64,000 bases of DNA from Yponomeuta sedellus. Lineage: Eukaryota; Arthropoda; Insecta; Lepidoptera; Yponomeutidae. The stretch covers positions 2,004,001-2,068,000 of the forward strand of contig OW203737.1 of the NCBI GenBank assembly GCA_934045075.1, read 5' to 3'. Within the stretch, counting starts at the first letter, position 1; each line of letters opens with the position of its first letter. Shown one piece after another: positions 1-10,592 of the stretch. A program made the translations under genes and the position numbers. A model generated the notes under the pieces. It did not search any database and had not been told where the DNA came from. It saw nothing but the letters and a program-made list of their open reading frames with translations.

Positions 1-92
1 TTACAGTAACTTGTAGTGCTTGGGCGATTTATTTATTTTGAGTTCACCACGAGGAGGAACTTAAGAAAATCGTTTTGTCGCGGTGTAGGTAA

Positions 93-770
93 TGTCAAAA
101 TTTGACAATTAATGTACCTACTACAAAGTCGCGATTTTAAACATTTCAAACACGTGACTAGCGTCGTCATACTTCCCAGCCTAGATTGAGCCTAGATTGA
201 GTTGAGACGGGTCACTTGTTTGAAATGTCAGAATTTGACAATTAATGTACTATAAAGTCGCGACTTTAGACATATCAAACGCGTGACTAGCGTCGTCGTA
301 CTTCCCAGCCTAGATAGTATATTATATAGTATCTACACTCGTTTGTCAGAATTTGACAATTAGTGTACTACAAAGTCGCGGCTTTTGACGTTTGAAGCGC
401 GCGACTAGCCTGGTCGTACTTCCCAGCCACATTTCTGACATTTCAGCGCCACAGAACGCGTGACGCTGAAATGTAAGAATTTATTATTATTATTAATACT
501 TTATTGCACCATAAAATTGTACAATGCGGCGAACTTAATGCCATACTTAAGTATTTTCTACCAGTCAACCGCAGAATTTGACAATTAATGTATTGGATAT
601 TCGCGACTTTTGACGTTTAAAACTGGCTACTAGCGTCGTCGTACTTCGCAGCCTAGGTATTACGATGGCACGAGTCACGCGTTTTATGGCCGTAAAATGT
701 CAGAATTTGACAAGTTGGAAAGTCTTTGACATTTAAAAAAGCATGGCTAGCGTCGTCGTGCTACCCAGCA
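93..770. repeat. degenerate minisatellite, unit about 90 bp
   Basis: Five diverged copies lie at about 93-185, 225-313, 343-433, 570-655 and 697-770. Each carries 'cagaatttgacaa', then 'aaagtcgcga', then 'gactagcgtcgtcgtac' and 'cccagcc'. Spacers of unequal length separate the copies. A stretch at about 487-545 resembles a LINE 3' tail on the minus strand (tactttattgcac). I do not recognise the family and see no coding content. Confidence 0.75.
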
Positions 771-1438
771 TGGTCCCAATTCTGTTAGGGAATTATAGCA
801 CAGTCACAGATTGATGGTTAAGTTATTAATCACACCAATGACACGTAGACTTGAAATGAAATTGACGCGTTCATTGAAGTGTCATTATACTACAATAAAT
901 AGTATAAGTACAATGTATTAACTTTATCTAGAACCAGAATTTCGCAGCCGTGTCAAGTTATAGATGATGTAGCTAATCGGACTTCGTTTTATATTTATTT
1001 CTATTAACATAAGGTTGTGATAATCATCTTTTGCATTTAGTTAGAAACGGTTTTTCAGCTTGTTTAATATTAACTTAGTACTAAACAAGGATTGCATTTG
1101 ATCAGCAGTCATTTTAAGCTAAACTGACTGAGATGAATATGAGTTTTTTTTTAACTTTTGGAATCTATTGCTCATAATATTATTATGATAGTATGGTGTG
1201 TATGGAAGTTAAAACACAGTTGCGTTTAGACGTTAAGACTGAAATTTTAGATGTAATAAAATATGTAAAAATATATTTTTTATGTAGGTATGGTATTTTC
1301 AAATTAAAATTGCCTGATAAAAATATTAATAACTTGACAAGTAAGTAATTTTTACGATTTAAAGTTAGTAAATATAAAATTTCTGAAAAGAAAATACTTT
1401 TTTTTTCATATTCAAGTTCTAAAATAATCACGTTTGGT
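771..1438. other. AT-rich stretch, nothing recognised
   Basis: I see no repeat boundary, RNA gene or credible open frame here. The one open frame, 82 codons on the minus strand, is low-complexity and looks like chance. Confidence 0.5.
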
Positions 1439-1450
1439 TATAGAATAGTT

Positions 1451-1730
1451 TAAAAACCTATTTAGAGGCTAAAAATTTCACCCATGCCGGGATTCGAACC
1501 CGCTACCTCTGGCTATCCGTGCCAGCGCTCTACCAATTGAATAGTGTAAAGAGGTTCGAAATTTCACTGATGCCGTGAGTCGCCCATTGGCTCAATTGGT
1601 AGAGCGCTGGCACGGATAGCCAGAGGTCGCGGGTTCGAATCCCGGCATGGGTGAAATTTTTAGCCTCTAAATAGGTTTTTAAATTTGTTCCTTAGCACGG
1701 GTTAGTGCATTAAAAATAAAAATAGTATAA
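1451..1730 (+). mobile_element. family A retroposon, inverted-duplicated copy
   Basis: The 12-bp duplication tatagaatagtt occurs at 1439-1450 and 1731-1742. From 1451 to about 1541 the tRNA-like 3' part lies on the minus strand. From about 1542 it restarts on the plus strand and runs through the cloverleaf-like core (ctggc/gccag anticodon arm, box B ggttcgaatcc) to the tail 'tagcacgggttagtgc...aaaaatagtataa'. The two halves form a large hairpin. I infer a retroposed unit with a 5' inversion. Confidence 0.8.
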
Positions 1731-1789
1731 TATAGAATAGTTACAAAAACTACATACCCACCTAGATTTTGCATATACACTATATAAAC

Positions 1790-2212
1790 ATTAGTGGTTA
1801 CATCAACGTAATGTGATGATTGACAGCGTTTAGCGGTACAACTCACACTAGACCACTCGGACGCTGCAGTGCCTAGGGTATTGTTTTTAGACGTACTAGT
1901 CTTGGCCAGCACCTAAACCATCCTGACAGCTTAGTCGGCTTAGTACACAGGAAAGATTAATCAATATGTGAGGACAATTTTAAAAACCTATTTAGAGGCT
2001 AAAAATTCCACCCATGCCGGGATTCGAACCCGCGACCTCTGGCTATCCGTGCCAGCGCTCTATCCAATTGAGCTAATGGGTGACTCAGCGGCATCAGTGA
2101 AATTTCGAACCTCTTTACACTTAGCACGGGTTAGTGCATTAAAAATAAAAATAGTATAATATGTGAGGAGTCAACTAAGCCGCGGGTTTCCTCACGATGT
2201 TTTAGTGAAGCG
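1790..2212 (-). mobile_element. family C tRNA-derived SINE, partial, split by a family A insertion
   Basis: The family C body is recognisable: the 'cactcggacgctgcagtgcc' region, then 'ctgacagcttagtcgg', then after the insertion 'gccgcgggtttcctcacgat'. A family A unit interrupts it at 1975-2157 with a 12-bp target duplication. The 5' tRNA head is missing, so the copy is truncated near 2212. It is older than its guest. Confidence 0.75.
1975..2157 (+). mobile_element. family A retroposon with clean 5' inversion
   Basis: The target duplication aatatgtgagga lies at 1963-1974 and 2158-2169. Everything from 'caattttaaaaacc' to 'cctctttacac' (1975-2120) is the element body in reverse. It is joined directly to the forward 3' tail 'ttagcacgggttag...'. 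The junction loses only two or three tail bases relative to uninverted copies. This is the arrangement expected of twin-primed target-primed reverse transcription. Confidence 0.85.
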
Positions 2213-2846
2213 TTTGATATTCAATTTTTCAATTCAATTCTATTTATATCAGACAATTATTAGTCCATATTTAGTTACATTGCTACTACAAAGCAGATTT
2301 ACGTAACTCATATAAAAACATTTATTTCAGGTAAACAAAATGGTTTGTTAGTATGACTTAGCTTCTGATGTAATGGACGCGTTATTTCTATTTAGAATTA
2401 TCTTTGACCAATGCTTATTTAGAGCTGAGTCACAACGTATGTAAGTACCTAATCTATTTTTACTGGAAATCTTTTTCTTACAATGAATAACCCTTCATGT
2501 AATAACGTGTTTTGCACAGAGTATGAAGTTGTTAATCAGAATCACTTGCTCTACAGATAGAGCAGTTAAGAAAAGCCCCTCTTAACTCACAATTTCCCTA
2601 AAGCAGGTAATAAACTCCTCCTTCCACGGAATCGTACATTGCCAGTCACACAATTGGCCATTTTTTCCAAGTGATTGTGTTTTGTGGAAGTTTTTTGTAG
2701 GTACGAAAAAGTTTAGACTCCTAGTCCATCCAACACTGATACGATGCGATAAACCTAGAGTTAGTCTTAAAAATGCGAATAAAATCCGGTGATTTTATTC
2801 GCATTTAATTGTTTATTTAACTGAATTATTTTTTTATGATAAATTC
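2213..2846. other. no gene; AT-rich unique-looking DNA
   Basis: A short 'attcaattctatttat' near 2228 resembles an RTE-type LINE tail. A local inverted repeat around 2770-2805 (aatgcgaataaaatc / gattttattcgcatt) could form a small hairpin. Nothing else is supported. Confidence 0.4.
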
Positions 2847-3185
2847 GTTATCGTTATCAACCCTTGTTGTCCCCACTGCTGGGGCACGGGTCTCTTCCTG
2901 CATCGCAGGAAGGTTAGGCCATACTCCACCACGGGGGCCAAGTCCGGGTTGGTGGAGGATTGTCAGACACGGGCGGGCCTTACTGTCAGAAGTTATCAAG
3001 CCGCCCATAAGGCCTCTGACACGGCTTAACGTGCCTTGCGAAGCACGGAAGCGCTCGGAAAAATGCCACTATCGGTAGTCACGGGACGCTCACCCATCCC
3101 GTACCTGGCCGCGCCTGTTGTTGCTTAACCAAGTGATTGGTTCCAATCACTTGATTCGCCTAGGCCACGAGCGCTTCCTAAATTC
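2847..3185 (-). mobile_element. family B 5S-rRNA-derived SINE
   Basis: The 11-bp duplication atgataaattc lies at 2836-2846 and 3186-3196. On the minus strand the element starts 'gaagcgctcgtggcctagg'. It carries the 5S-like block (ttaagcaacaac, gggatgggtg), then the shared body, and ends 'gggttgataacgataac'. It is shorter than the 371-bp copy at 20,138 because of an internal deletion near 3025. Confidence 0.85.
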
Positions 3186-3412
3186 ATGATAAATTCAAGT
3201 CCATTCAATCACTGGTGACATACGGAATTTTCCAACTAGATAATTAACGTCCAGGAAATGTGTTTCACAGTTATATCAGGGACACGAGTGCTTTAAAAGA
3301 TTTTAAGAAGCGGAAGGAAGCACTTAATGGCCGGCCGGCGACGGAACTCAATTTAATTAAAACACGGAATAAATCAGAAAGCATAATAAAAACTTATAAA
3401 AAAAAATGTTTA

Positions 3413-3700
3413 TATTATTTTTAATGCACTAACCCGTGCTAAGGACAATTTTAAAAACCTATTTAGAGGCTAAAAATTCCACCCATGCCGGGATTCGAAC
3501 CCGCGACCTCTGGCTATCCGTGCCAGCGCTCTTTCCAACTGAGCTAATGGGCGACTCACCGGCATCAGTGAAATTTCGAACCTCTACAATATTATCTGTA
3601 TTACGTACAGGCAGCGACATCTGGCTGAAGTAATTTGCATTACTTGCAGCCCCGAGCACCAACTTTGCAGTTAGGTTTTACATCGGAATGATATCGCTGT
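3413..3700 (-). mobile_element. family A retroposon, long, not inverted
   Basis: On the minus strand it runs from 'agtacagcgatatcattcc' at about 3700, through 'acttcagccagatgtcgctg', to the tRNA-like core (about 3480-3555) and the tail 'tagcacgggttagtgc' ending near 3413. It shows that about 150 bp lies upstream of the tRNA-like core and that the long tail is contiguous with the body. No clear target duplication was found. Confidence 0.75.
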
Positions 3701-4215
3701 ACTTGTCGCGGACTCGACGCCTACGGTGTGCGGCCATTTTGTTCCCGGGAAATTGAGTGAAGCGTACGCTATGGAAGCAACTATTCTGAGATTACATTGT
3801 GTTTTAATTTACAATATGTAAATGTTTATTCAGATAAAAATATCATTACAAAATAAAATAGTTACTAAACATGTCACACTTAATAAAAAAAAAATACATG
3901 CACAGAACAATATCCAATAAATTTTCGTCAAGAACACATAAAATAATAGTAATAATTACTAATAATTAATTAATTTACATGAAGTTGAAAAAGAAAAGGC
4001 GTTTTAAAAGAAAACACCAAACTTTTGTCCAGTCCGGTCTCTTGATGTCCTCGATAACTTGAGGGACTTTTTGTACGGCGTACTTTTAGTCCTTCGTGTG
4101 CGTTCTTTGTTAAAATTTATAAGAGATCTATGTTGGCGGACACAAAAGTACACGGGGGACAGTCCCTCGTCTGCGCAGGCCTTAATTATCTGAAGTGTTC
4201 CACTACCTCTGCGCT
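3701..4215. other. no gene recognised
   Basis: AT-rich sequence with two overlapping short open frames near 4004-4318 that have no recognisable motif. The right edge runs into a family I SINE tail. Confidence 0.4.
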
Positions 4216-4330
4216 TGATACTGCTGATCCGCATTGGGCACGCGCTGTAATTAAGCCGATATTCTCACTCTCTCTCTCTCAGAGAGAAGGACTGTGCTTG
4301 CAGGAGGACGTATTATAGTCTACATAAAGA
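4216..4330 (+). repeat. family I SINE 3' part
   Basis: It contains a CT run, 'cagagagaagga', then 'gcttgcaggaggacgta' and 'tagtctacataaa'. This is a worn version of the common lepidopteran tail that elsewhere reads 'gagaaggcctgt...gcagtgggacgta'. The head is missing. Confidence 0.5.
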
Positions 4331-4467
4331 AAGTACATCGATTCCATCAGTCAGTGCTCTTCCTCTGCCACACATAGGCCTCCCCAAATGCGTATACATT
4401 TTACATTGTATTAAATTTCATTTAAAGAATAGTGGCACTCAATCGTCATTATTGCTTGCCGTATTAA

Positions 4468-5275
4468 GGTGATTCGATGTGTTAACTAGGGCATAGGAAA
4501 AAAATTATTCAAATCTCGTTTTATGCGAAGTTTTTATCTAAAAGTAAACAAAACGGACTTTAATCACTTTCCACCAATAACGGCCGTTTTTAGCGGAGAT
4601 CCATTGAAGTTCCATTGTTGTTCTAGATCCTAGGTTCTAAACTGTAGATTCTAAAAATAGTTGTCACAGTTGTTAAGATTTCTCATGTTCACTTTTAGAT
4701 AAGAACGTATTATACCAGACTAGTAATAAATAAGATGATACATAATGTTTAATGTTAATTTTAAGCTAGTTTGTGAGTGGCAATAATAGTTATTTGTTAT
4801 ACAAGAGTGCAAAGTTGCTTTTTAACCGCGTGTTCAATTTTGATGACCGATCAAGCGAAGGATTCTAAAATTGAATCACGAGCGCAGCGAGTGATTCAAA
4901 ATTAGAATCCTGAGCGTTAGCGAGGGAATCAAAAGAGCACGAGGTGAAAAATCTTTGCACTCGAGTGCAACACGTAACTTTTCATTCCACCTCAGCGAGG
5001 AAATGAATAAATGCAAAAAAAACGTTTACAATCACAAGATACGAGTAGGTACACTTTTTTAATTCACAAACTTAGTGCACACGATGTTCTAAATTCAATT
5101 TACTTTATCCTCTAGAGAATAAAAACGGCTTTTCCACTCAGATATTGAAGATTAAAAATACTCTTTCCGAGATGGTGGGATGAAAAAATATTTTTATTCT
5201 TCTTATTCTAAAACAAGTTATGATTTAAAAACCTATTTAAGTTATGATTTTTTTCCATTGGTGGCGCTAGTTAGT
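4468..5275. mobile_element. family H TTAA-type MITE, rearranged
   Basis: TTAA at 4464-4467 precedes 'ggtgattcgatgtgttaact', which matches the left end of the complete copy at 43,934. A right-arm segment (gttgtcacagttgttaagat) lies at 4660-4680. A second right end (attggtggcgctagttagta) lies at about 5255-5275. Between about 4720 and 5205 sits other sequence, including 'gagcgcagcgagtgattcaa', probably a later insertion. The right-hand TTAA is not recognisable. Confidence 0.5.
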
Positions 5276-5621
5276 AACCCGAATTCGGCCGAAGCTGAAT
5301 CAAATGAAACACAGATGCACGTTGTAATAGTATTGATTTAATGTAAGTACGTGTAAGAGCAGACATTTTTCACTCAAAAACAGTGCCAAGTCACGCTTAG
5401 CGCCTGCTGAACTAATAAAGTGATTCTCAGCACTTTCTGTCGGAGCTTCTGAACTCATTTTAGTGGGAGGACGGGGCACAATTTAATTACCATAAAATTG
5501 CCAGCAGGCCGTTTTAAATATGGTGACTGGCGAGAATGTGTTCTGCCCGAAATACTTACGGAGCCTCTCTTTAAAGGGCTTTTGAATCTAGGTAAGTAGG
5601 TTGAGATCAATCTCTTCTTTT

Positions 5622-6476
5622 AGGCTGAGCGCATGTTGCGACGCAGGCGACGCAGCACAGCGCTGCACTGTTTAGTACAAGGCAAGGCAGTTGAGGCAGA
5701 AATAGGCCTCCTCCGCATGCTGCGACGCAACTATTCGCTCCATTCCTTGGCAACTCTCACCCATAATACCTCTTTCAATGTCTTTTTTGAATAGTGGGAT
5801 GATTTATATCATACAATCAAGGTTCACAGCGAAATAATTCAATTAAATGTACTGTCATTGCCTCAAAATTGTTACGAAATACGCCTCGATGTGCACGCGT
5901 CGCGCAGAAATCTGTGCCGGCTCTACAACGTGACACAGAGGAGGGCAGAGAAATGTCTGCGTCGCACGTGCCTGCGCCGTAGCGTACGTAACTCAATGAC
6001 ATTCCATGCTTAGTTAGTTTGTCCTGTGGTTTCCGCACTTAGCCTCATAGTTGGGCCATTGTACGTAGCAGGGCTGTGAGATCACTTTAGCCATCCAATT
6101 TGCACTGCACCAATGTTACTGCTGGCCTCCCGACGGGATCCCAGCTTTCCGACGGTGGCTGTCCGTTGCACTTCCTCGCCTTCACACTGGATAGTCACGT
6201 GGGCGGGTGTTTCATCTTCCTTGAGGCATCCTCGGCACAACGGGCTGTCAGTCAATCCCATGGTGTGCAAGTGTTTATTCAGTGGGCAGTGGCCCGTCAT
6301 AAGTGCCACAGCTATGCGCAGATTGCATCTCCTCAGACGCAGCAGGCTGCGCGTGAGGCGCTTTGACATTTCCGGTAGAGCCTCTCTGTGTTGCAATTCA
6401 CTAAATTCCATGCTTTACAAAATCTGCGCTGCGCTGTGCTGCATCACCTGCGTCTGAGCATGCGCCCAGCCTTAGA
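5622..6476. mobile_element. candidate TIR element, GC-rich ends
   Basis: The left end 'aggctgagcgcatgttgcga' at 5623 is matched in reverse at about 6420-6475 by 'gcatgcgcccagcctta', with further pairing over about 45 bp (gacgcaggcgacgcagcaca). Several internal 'gcgacgca' blocks repeat the motif. A LINE fragment occupies the right half. No flanking duplication is obvious, so the superfamily is open. Confidence 0.4.
6082..6411 (-). pseudogene. LINE ORF2 C-terminal fragment
   Basis: A 109-codon minus-strand frame includes TGHCPLNKHLHTMGL followed by CRGCLKEDETPAHV and C. This pattern is typical of the region after the RNase H domain in non-LTR retrotransposons of the Jockey/R1 type: a 'TGH-x-L' motif, then a CxxC...H...C knuckle. 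The rest of the reverse transcriptase is absent, so it is a dead remnant. The frame has no independent start or promoter signal. The similarity is from memory of the family, not a search. Confidence 0.6.
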
Positions 6477-6858
6477 AGTCGAAAGTTAAATGTCTGCACT
6501 GAGCTAAATTATAGTGGTTGTTAAAAGACCGAAATCCCACCCGGGCCTTGATTCTGATAGTGCATTATAGTACAGTCGACAGCAGGTCAAGCTATGTAGT
6601 TTTGTTGCAAAGTCATCCGTAACGTAACTGTTAGAGTACTCGTATGCATAGGTTGACGCGCTGTCGACTGTACCATGACAGACACATGATCGGGGCACGT
6701 GACGGGTTTTTTCATGCCATTGGCGCCTAAAAGGCTAAAAATTTAGCGCCTAAGAGGCTTGATGCAGCAACGAAATTAAATCCCCTTGTTCGTGCAATGG
6801 ACAATGACCATTCGGCCCTAGAAACAAGGCAATTAAGACAGGTACTTAGTTATTCAAA

Positions 6859-7268
6859 ATGAAAAAGCGGTGGTAGCCCAATGGGTAGAATGGATTGGGC
6901 TCGGATGCGAGAGATCCAGGTTCGATTTCCAGTGGGGGCACCTATGACTTTGTTTATTTTAAAAGTTACGTATATCTGCGAATTTGTATAGCAACACTAC
7001 ACGCAAATGAAAAAACATCGTGAGTCTGCAGGTTTCCTCACGATGTTTTCCTTCATGATTGGTTGGCTCCGCACGTATTGACTAGTCTTTCTTGTGAGCT
7101 AGGCTGACTAAGATATCAGGATAGTATAGATGCCGGGCAAGCCTACTCTATCTAAATCAATGTCCCAGGCACTGCGGCGTCCGGGTTCCCTTTCGCCCAT
7201 CTAGTGTAAATGAAGGTGCCACTGGACGCTATGAATCATCTTATTACGTAGGCGCAAATGCCTACTTT
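6859..7268 (+). mobile_element. family C tRNA-derived SINE, full length
   Basis: The duplication ttagttattcaaa lies at 6846-6858 and 7269-7281. The tRNA-like head at 6869-6945 has box A-like 'tggtagcccaatggg' and box B-like 'ggttcgattt'. It is followed by the 'catcgtgag'/'cctcacgatgtttt' block (two inverted copies here) and the 'gcacgtattgactagtcttt' body. The 410-bp length agrees with the copy at 49,058. This is a Pol III-type SINE, not a tRNA gene. Confidence 0.85.
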
Positions 7269-7324
7269 TTAGTTATTCAAAGTGTAATCAAATTCTGATC
7301 TGAATTAAAGAAAATGATTTATTC

Positions 7325-7456
7325 ACCAACGGCTTAACGTGCCTTGCGAAGCACTAGTCACTAGATGGTCACCCATCCAGCGCCTGACCGCGCCTGCTGT
7401 TGCTTAACCCAAGTGATTCTTGCCAATTTATCGTTTCCACTAGGCAACGAGCGCTT
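7325..7456 (-). repeat. family B 5S-derived SINE, 5' fragment
   Basis: Only the 5S-like 5' third is present (gttgcttaaccc, gatggtcacccatcc), with the 5' end 'caacgagcgc' near 7456. The 3' body is missing. Confidence 0.7.
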
Positions 7457-8793
7457 TGAAGGTACCTAATGAAGTTTTATTGTTAAGTACTTTTTGGTGA
7501 ACTAAAGAATTGTCATTCTTTCAATCTTGGACGTAAAAATATTTATTGCTACGAGAGACCTACGCCGTAGGCGTGTTATTTGTGCTACGGCGTAGTAGAT
7601 TTATATTGCGTCGGGAACGCCAACATTCATTGCGCAAAACAAATAGGTAAATACTCTTTTTATCCGACTGCGAATAGAGGGTTGTTTGTCGGAGGTAAGT
7701 ATGATCAGGTTATAATGTTGTAGACAAAACAAAAATAGAGTGCAATGGTACTAGTTGGGATACCTAGAGATATAAGTTTACAAAACTTGTTGAATAGTAT
7801 GTATATATATCAGTAACAGTTGGTTAATGGGTGTTTATTATTTATTAAAGAATATGAACACGCTTCTACTGATGTCAAGAAATATGGCTTCCTAGAAAAA
7901 TGCACCACAGATAAGTCCACGCCGCCGCCGTCGGATATCCTTGGTTATGCGAACGTGTGCGCGTAGTAGATTTCATATCATACATTCTATAACTGCCAAA
8001 AACTTAATCTGCAGATTTGCTAAAGGTCATTCGAATTGTGGCGTGGTGGCCGGGTCATCTATCTCCCTCCAAAATGGTTGAGACTGATGATGACCCCTGC
8101 GTTATGCTCGTGAACGAGTGCTGTTCGTGTGTCTGGCCGCAGCACTTGCCATGTTTTCACGGCCTATGTAAAGAAATAAATTAATAATGGCTTAGCATTT
8201 AAAGTTATTAATGGCAATGATGGAATCTTATGCGTATAGATTTAAGAGGATTTGAGAAATGATGGTCAGAGTAGAGTTTTTTTTCCCGCTGCCTTTTTCT
8301 CCTCTACATTACGGCCCGAAGGCGGCGGCTTTCACTTTCATGTTACATTGTTCCTTGACATTCAGCAAACAGAATGTAAATTCTTTACGTTGAAATAAAT
8401 TGAATTGAATAGAATTGTGCGTGAACATGCTCGCCCGCCAGCTTAAAGCTGGTCATCCTCAGTGTCATAAGGAGAGGAACTATCCTTCTGAAAGACCATC
8501 GTAGCATTTGTCTTGATGTCGAGAATTTTGCTACCGTTATCAGATTCACGATAAATGCTTTATATTGGTTCCTTCCTTCTTCTTGGCCATGTGAGTGGTG
8601 AAGTTTGTGTATACTTTATCAAAACGAGTGGGCTTCATATAGCCACGATGTGTTAGAAACGGGGATAAATATCATCAGGACTCAAAAACAATGGTATTAA
8701 TAGGCTCGAATAAATATACGCAGAAATGTGGGCAGACCACAAAGAAGATGAATTGAAGACCTGTTTAAAATGGAAGGAAAAGCCTGAATCTCA
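7457..8793. other. no gene; minor hairpin and LINE-like tail
   Basis: A perfect 11-bp inverted repeat, ctacgccgtag / ctacggcgtag, lies at 7560-7570 and 7585-7595. Near 8385-8417 'aaataaattgaattgaat' looks like an RTE-type LINE tail on the plus strand. No reading frame with a recognisable motif was seen, including at 8430-8700, where only short broken frames exist. Confidence 0.4.
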
Positions 8794-9003
8794 AGCCGCC
8801 CATAAGGCCTCTGACATGGCTTAACGACTGCCATTACATGACAGCCGGCACGAACCTAGCGAAGCACGGAACCGCGCGGAACATATGCCACTAGCGGTAG
8901 TCACGGGATGGTCACCCATCCAGCACCTGACAGCACCTGTAGTTGTTTAACCCAAGTGATTGATTCCAATCACTAGGTTCCATTAGGCCACGAGCTCTTC
9001 TTA
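8794..9003 (-). repeat. family B 5S-derived SINE, 3'-truncated
   Basis: It covers the body from 'aagccgcccataaggcc' to the 5S-like region (gatggtcacccatcc, gtttaacccaagtg) and the 5' end 'ccacgagctcttc'. The LINE-like 3' tail is absent. Confidence 0.75.
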
Positions 9004-9379
9004 ATTAAGTTACCGTATTAAAAAAAACTTAACTGTTAAAAAGTCTTGAGGGGTCTGTTAAATTTTCCTCGGGGTTTCTTGATAGTGGGGCAAAACCTCA
9101 TATAGGCTTTGTCAGACTTTTCAGCAAAGAGGTTATTTATTTTTATTGTAATTTTTTTTTAATTGCCTGAGAGCTATCTCGTTGCTCTGGGTAACGGTAG
9201 AATCTCAGTTTTCTAACAGCACTTGACTAGATAATCTTATCCGTCGAAAAATCTCGTATAAATTCTTTGCCGCGTCAATAGGCAATTTATGATGTTAAAC
9301 AAGTTTTATATGGACCTTATTTTTTGTGGACCTAAGTTGTTCGAAATAAATGCTTTATTATTAATATAAGCAAATAGGT

Positions 9380-9762
9380 TGTAACGGTGCGAACCTCTTC
9401 ACACTATTTTTATTTCTTTTTCTATCTATCATTTTAAAATATATAAATTTTGTCACACATTTCGAAATTTCCCTCATTTTTATCGTTACCACAAATCATT
9501 ACTACTTTACCCTTCGACCAGATCTTAGTATTTTACTTGCTTATCCGTTTTTATCCAGTTTTCTGTTTTATTGTAAAATATTACGCAAGTAAATTTTACA
9601 ATAAAAACGGATAAGCAAGTAAAATAGTCGGATCTGGTCACAGGGTAAAGTAGCAGTCCTGAAAATGAGGGAAATTTCGAAATGTGTGACAAAACTTAAA
9701 TATTTGAAAATGATAGATAGAAAATGATATAAAAATGGTGTAAAAAGGTTTGCACCGTTACA
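9380..9762. mobile_element. 383-bp foldback whose arms match an LTR
   Basis: It starts 'tgtaacggtgcgaacctc' and ends 'ggtttgcaccgttaca', with aggt on both sides (9376-9379, 9763-9766). The arms pair over roughly 180 bp. The left arm is clearly similar to the first about 190 bp of the LTR at 13,203 (same order of 'atctatcattttcaaa', 'accagatct', 'ccgtttttatccagttttct'). Either a MITE shares ends with that LTR family, or two LTRs joined head to head. Confidence 0.75.
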
Positions 9763-9794
9763 AGGTTGAGTCCAGTGGTAGCCCTTTGCTCTAC

Positions 9795-10235
9795 CCAGTG
9801 GTAGCCCAGTGGGTAGAGCAAAGAACTCAGAAGCGAAAGACCCTGGTTCGATTCCGAGTGCGGGCTAGTACCAATGATTTAATCTTCTAAATTATGTACA
9901 TTTGTGATCAGTGTGAGACGAGCAACCGACGACGCGAGCTCCGTCTCTGCTCACCACGATTAAGCTCTGCGAATCGGAGCGAAACCTGGTCGGACTCTTC
10001 CGATATAACAACACCCGTAAGTAGATCTGGACTAAAAGTCTTCATTTGTGATGTTATTGTAGCAATACCACTCGCTGTGTAGGAAAACTTTGTGAGGAAA
10101 CCTTTGAGGGTGTTTAGTGTTCAACTACCTCAGTGCTTGAAAATGCCAATCTGCAGTGGTACACTTTCTCTCTGAGAGAAGGCCTGTTCCCTGCAGGGGG
10201 GCGTTTATAGGCTAGATAAAAAACAAGCTTGATAT
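9795..10235 (+). mobile_element. family I tRNA-headed SINE with internal insertion
   Basis: The head has 'gtagcccagtgggtagagc' and 'ggttcgattcc'. It continues through 'atgtacatttgtgat' and, after an insert, 'agcaataccactcgctg' and 'tttgtgaggaaacc'. It ends with the family tail 'tgagagaaggcctg' and 'gggcgtttatagg'. Just left of the head (9776-9794) is a reversed scrap of the same head. Inside it, 9909-10042 is flanked by the 10-bp repeat catttgtgat. Confidence 0.65.
9909..10042. other. 134-bp insert in a SINE, flanked by 10-bp repeats
   Basis: The repeat catttgtgat stands at 9899-9908 and 10043-10052. The insert is GC-richer than its host (gacgacgcgagctcc, cggagcgaaacctggtcgga) and ends 'gtaagtagatctggac'. 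It may be a small retroposed RNA or a LINE 5' fragment. I do not recognise it. Confidence 0.45.
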
Positions 10236-10254
10236 AAAGACAAGGTCGAAGTCC

Positions 10255-10460
10255 TCTGGGGCGTAGCGGTAGCGCATCTGCCTGCCATGCAAGAGGTCCC
10301 GGGTTCGCACCCCGGCTGGGGACAAAAAAAACCCCAAGTCTTGGATGTTTACATGTTTGTGATGTCGTTGTTTCTGCTTCCCACGACACAGGGTATCCTA
10401 GTGTGGGGCCAGAAGCAATGTATGTGCCTGTATGTAAATGTTATGTTAAATGTTATGCTA
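10255..10460 (+). mobile_element. family F tRNA-derived SINE
   Basis: The head has 'ggcgtagcggtagcgc' and 'cccgggttcgcacccc'. The body is 'gtcttggatgtttacatg', 'ccacgacacagggtatcct', 'ggggccagaagcaatgta', and the 3' end is 'gtaaatgttatg' repeats. The box A and box B spacing is tRNA-like, but the 3' acceptor half runs straight into SINE body. Confidence 0.75.
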
Positions 10461-10481
10461 TGTCGATGACAATAAGACTGG

Positions 10482-10585
10482 GTTGACACGCTCGTCCACT
10501 GCTGAACGTAGGCCTCCCCCGAGACACGCCACTTCAATCTGTCCTCGGCCGTCCTCATATAACTTCTACCAGCAATCTGCTGATA
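10482..10585 (-). pseudogene. LINE ORF2 extreme C-terminus, minus strand
   Basis: The minus-strand translation reads IAGRSYMRTAEDRLKW followed by GEAYVQQW, the C-terminal signature of a common lepidopteran non-LTR element. The DNA coding EAYVQQW is the source of the 'ctaygtccagcagtgg' motif in several SINEs here. It abuts, in opposite orientation, a plus-strand array of similar sequence. Confidence 0.6.
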
Positions 10586-10592
10586 GAGGAAA

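Noticed and set aside
1580..1655. Cloverleaf-like tRNA gene
   Set aside because: It folds well, but the anticodon loop lacks U33, the T stem has a mismatch, and about 20 dispersed copies sit in family A with target duplications.
6113..6457. 114-codon plus-strand frame
   Set aside because: It is antisense to a better-supported LINE ORF2 remnant on the minus strand.
10260..10330. Apparent tRNA gene
   Set aside because: Box A and box B are present, but the same head with the same non-tRNA body recurs at 22,212, 26,115, 48,795, 52,640 and 54,685, so it is a SINE head.
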